Assembly: GCF_022662535.1 (NCBI RefSeq)
Contig: NZ_JAKQYM010000009.1
Location: forward strand, 99,973 to 163,972
Source: Polaribacter marinus
GTDB taxonomy: Bacteria > Bacteroidota > Bacteroidia > Flavobacteriales > Flavobacteriaceae
Reading direction: 5' to 3'
Length of the DNA stretch: 64,000 bases
The notes under the pieces are model-generated. The model saw nothing but the letters and a program-made list of their open reading frames with translations. It ran no database searches and was not told where the DNA came from. The number at the start of each line of letters is the position of its first letter. The stretch's first letter is position 1. Positions 61,515 to 64,000 of this stretch are shown in pieces. The position numbers and the translations under genes were made by a program.

Positions 61515-63509
61515 TTAAAAAATTATTTTTAAAGACGTAAAAAAATTACGCCCCATTCTTGGGATATTTCCCCAATCTGCATAAGTGCTATAATATTCAT
61601 TAAACAAGTTTTCCGCACCTACCTGAAAAACTGTTTTGTAATCTTTAATATAAAAAGTATAATCTGCAGAAACATTCCAGTTTTTGTAAGAAGGTGTTTC
61701 ATCTTCTCCAAATTCTGGACTGTAATTCTTCTGTTTTAAATCGCCATTTAACGAGGTTAATACACTGAATTTTTTATGTGAAAAATGCAAGGAACTTTGG
61801 TAACTTAAAGGACGAATAAATGGTAAATTCTTTTGATTATCATCCAAACCTCTAGCATAAGTTAAAGTTCCATCCCAATGCAAATTATGTAAAAGTGTGT
61901 ACTTGGTGTTTAATGAAAAATTAAAAAGTGTGGCATAATCTAAAGAGGTATATCCTTTTACACCTACAGATTGATAATTCATAGGACTCCCCAAACTTAA
62001 AATTCTTCCTATAATATAATTCTGAATATAGAAGTAGTTCACTTTGGCTTGTACACTCAGTTTTTCATTTTTAAAACCTGCACTTGCATTGGTTTCATAA
62101 GAAATTTCATTTTTCAAATCCGGATTTCCAATGTAATCGTACCGATCGAAACTGTTATAAATATAATACCCATAACCCTCAGAAACAGAAGGCGCTCTAT
62201 GGCCATAACCACCACCAGCAGAAAAATTAAAATTTCCTACGTTTAGGTTATAACTTGCGTTTAAACTTGGTAAAAACCTCGTTTTTTCTTGTGGTGTTCC
62301 TGGGTGAAAAATCCAATTGAATTCTACATATTTAGAATAATTGTAATTCACACCTAAAGAGCCTCCAAAACTTAACTGACTTGCGTCAGAAATATCCCAT
62401 AAATTATTCATGGAAAGTCCGACATAAGTTGTAGTAACCCAAGGCCAACTATAGGCAAACATGGTTTGTTTACTTCTGTCTTGCGGATACATACGCATTT
62501 CTGCAATCGATACATTATTGTATGCATTCAACTGCACTTCTGAAGATACATTTTCTTTTTGAAGATTCACTTTAGAAATCAAACCATAGGTTGTACTCCA
62601 ACCTGGCATGTCCATATGAACCAAATTTTCTGGACGTGTTGTATCATCCATATAATGTTCTACAGCATTAAAGTACACTTTAGAATCCCATACTTTTACA
62701 ATTCCTTTTTCAAAAAATTGTTTGTATGCAACGGATGTAATCAATGCTCTAGACAATGATAAATCCATTGGCAATGCAGGAAAACCTACGTCTTTTGCTC
62801 TATCAAAAATGGCGTCTACTCTTAGAGAAGATAAATCGCTCGTTTTATAAGCAACACCTATAGAAGCATTTAATTTTTCGAACTGAGAATGATGTACTTC
62901 CTCATTATTACCATCCGAATAATTTTCTGCTTTTCTATTAGAAATACTACCGTCTACAACCAACTTATCACTAGAATAAGAAACATTCCCAAGATTTAAA
63001 AACTGCTTATTATTAAACTCGAAACCTGTTTGGTATGATCCACTCCATTTTTGAATGCGTCCAAAAGCAGTGCTTTTCCTTTTTAAATCGATACTACCCG
63101 CTACAGTTGCACCATGCAGACTACCTTCTTGTCCTGATTTTATATCAATATCAGATAAATTATTACTTTCTACATAAGAAGTTACGGGATCCATTTTATC
63201 GGTACAAGCACCAAAAATGTGCATTCCATCAACAGTGATTATAGAGCGTTCTGTGCTCATATTGTTTAATAAAGGCTCCCACGCATATGCACCACGTTTA
63301 ATAAAACTGATATTATCTGAAGAGGCTAAAAACTCATCCACAGAAACTGCCATTTTCATATCTGTTTCTATTTTCTTTTTTTTAGCCGCGATAATTACAA
63401 CTTCCTTTAAAACACCTCCTAAACTGTCTTTTTTCTTTTGAACAGTTTCTTTAGTTTGTGCATTTGCAAAAGATGCTACCAAAAGAATTACTAAGGTTAT
63501 TCTTTTCAT
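61515..63509 (-). CDS. TonB-dependent receptor, OprC/NosA-like copper type
   Basis: This 664-residue outer membrane receptor is read from 63509, where MKRITLVILLVASFANAQ gives a signal peptide; 16 in-frame codons lie upstream. The plug (about 20-160) carries the motif MHIFGACTDKMDPVTSYVE (85-105), closely like the CPNxMDPPTSYI-type motif of copper receptors OprC/NosA. The barrel occupies about 170-664, ending FFTSLKIIF. It follows the YtkA-like gene after 4 bp and precedes the MbnP-like gene, so copper or a copper complex is the likely ligand. Confidence 0.88.
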   Translation of the reverse strand: MKRITLVILLVASFANAQTKETVQKKKDSLGGVLKEVVIIAAKKKKIETDMKMAVSVDEFLASSDNISFIKRGAYAWEPLLNNMSTERSIITVDGMHIFGACTDKMDPVTSYVESNNLSDIDIKSGQEGSLHGATVAGSIDLKRKSTAFGRIQKWSGSYQTGFEFNNKQFLNLGNVSYSSDKLVVDGSISNRKAENYSDGNNEEVHHSQFEKLNASIGVAYKTSDLSSLRVDAIFDRAKDVGFPALPMDLSLSRALITSVAYKQFFEKGIVKVWDSKVYFNAVEHYMDDTTRPENLVHMDMPGWSTTYGLISKVNLQKENVSSEVQLNAYNNVSIAEMRMYPQDRSKQTMFAYSWPWVTTTYVGLSMNNLWDISDASQLSFGGSLGVNYNYSKYVEFNWIFHPGTPQEKTRFLPSLNASYNLNVGNFNFSAGGGYGHRAPSVSEGYGYYIYNSFDRYDYIGNPDLKNEISYETNASAGFKNEKLSVQAKVNYFYIQNYIIGRILSLGSPMNYQSVGVKGYTSLDYATLFNFSLNTKYTLLHNLHWDGTLTYARGLDDNQKNLPFIRPLSYQSSLHFSHKKFSVLTSLNGDLKQKNYSPEFGEDETPSYKNWNVSADYTFYIKDYKTVFQVGAENLFNEYYSTYADWGNIPRMGRNFFTSLKIIF

Positions 63510-63513
63510 TGTT

Positions 63514-63930
63514 TTAAAATAAGATGTCAATAAATAATTCTCCTTTTTCACCTTCAATTCCGGGTGTAAAATCTGTAGAGACTTCTGTTCCTTTTACAAC
63601 TTCATTATTTTCATCCTTTAAAATGAAATTTAAGGTCCAATTTCCGGTCATTGTATAATTTACCACTCCATGGTACAGATTATCGTCTTGTTGCGTTAAA
63701 TCGACGTTATTTAACGAAGAATGATTCCCCATAGAAGGTTCTGACATTCTCGGATCTATTAATAACGTGTGGTTTTCGACAACGGAATACGAAAACTGTG
63801 TTGGATCTGGAAAATCTCCTGCGATATTTGTAGGCTGATTGTATTTGTAAATGCCAGCAACTAAATCATTTTCTGCTACATTTGGACTTTGTGGAGCCAC
63901 CAAAGCAATAAAATACTGCTCGTTGTCATC
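63514..63930 (-). pseudogene. 5'-truncated YtkA/FixH-like lipoprotein gene
   Basis: The reading frame is open from 63930 to the stop at 63514 and begins in mid-protein: DDNEQYFIALVAPQSPNVAEN, in part, is followed by a YtkA/FixH-like domain (VVENHTLLIDPRM, SMGNHSS and YHGVVNYTMTGNW). An in-frame TAG stands at 63931-63933, directly before the homologous part. No signal peptide or lipobox is present, though the family is normally exported. A TTG at 63903 could start a short product, but I think the gene is broken. It is the first gene of the copper operon, 4 bp upstream of the receptor. Confidence 0.75.
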
Positions 63931-64000
63931 CTATGTTTGTCAAGTGTTAAATACTTTGTTAGAATTAATTACATTTAAAATTAATATTAACAAGAAAAGT
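63931..64000. other. Junction sequence at right edge, possible mobile-element end
   Basis: Homology to the YtkA-like gene stops abruptly near 63930. The remaining 70 bp is AT-rich and non-coding in all frames I checked. It could be the end of an insertion or a deletion scar. No terminal inverted repeat can be verified because the other end is outside the window. Confidence 0.4.

Noticed and set aside
62049..63441. Plus-strand frames opposite the copper-type receptor
   Set aside because: Antisense shadows; the minus-strand product has a complete signal peptide, plug and barrel.
63931..64000. Considered calling an insertion sequence
   Set aside because: No transposase, target duplication or second inverted repeat can be seen within the window, so only a possible junction is reported.

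Overview
The window comes from a low-GC, gliding-type Bacteroidota, most likely a marine member of the Flavobacteriaceae (Polaribacter/Tenacibaculum-like; the genus is inference). The evidence is a surface protein with a type IX secretion sorting domain, TonB receptors with a carboxypeptidase-regulatory N-terminus, a complete Bat operon, an IPExxxVDY protein, the acpP-fabF-rnc gene order, a Bacteroidetes-type three-gene succinate dehydrogenase, and promoters with the TAnnTTTG -7 element in place of sigma70 boxes. No tRNA, rRNA, CRISPR array or intact transposase gene was seen.

Layout. 1-490 is the decayed 3' half of a PLP aminotransferase gene. 756-5361 (minus) is a TonB receptor followed by two lipoproteins and a terminator. 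5575-13851 (plus) is the aerotolerance locus: MoxR ATPase, DUF58 protein, a membrane protein, then BatA, BatB, BatC, BatD and BatE. A small secreted peptide precedes a SulP anion transporter paired with a beta carbonic anhydrase (14222-16720). 16760-20810 holds small housekeeping and unknown genes (CvpA, an SDR, a thioredoxin-like lipoprotein-type protein). 20918-29294 (minus) has a LytS-type propeller sensor kinase, its LytTR regulator, and a 1534-residue type IX secreted protein built from a duplicated beta-helix plus InlB-repeat module. 29394-32985 has YraN, an LD-carboxypeptidase and MetG.

33147-42739 contains a plug-bearing protein without a barrel, a 370-bp intergenic stretch with a perfect 32-bp operator-like palindrome, a Tat-exported molybdenum hydroxylase pair, a short SSB, a zinc-ribbon protein, a CBS protein and a membrane M28 peptidase. 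42808-47038 (minus) is acpP-fabF-rnc-IPExxxVDY-pyk, divergent from purN and an RNase H. 48532-51983 (minus) is sdhCAB. 52087-55577 holds a VPS10/BNR-repeat secreted protein and a FRHAYW-motif protein whose start codon sits in a hairpin loop. 55741-59495 has an RhlE-like helicase, aminopeptidase P and an SBF-type transporter.

59522-63930 (minus) is the most interesting block: a di-heme MauG/MbnH-like enzyme, an MbnP-like lipoprotein, an OprC/NosA-like copper TonB receptor, and a 5'-truncated YtkA-like gene. Together they look like an outer-membrane copper-handling system. The truncation at about 63930 has removed the operon's first coding segment and probably its native promoter. Coding starts were moved inward where a canonical signal peptide or conserved N-terminus begins at an internal ATG.
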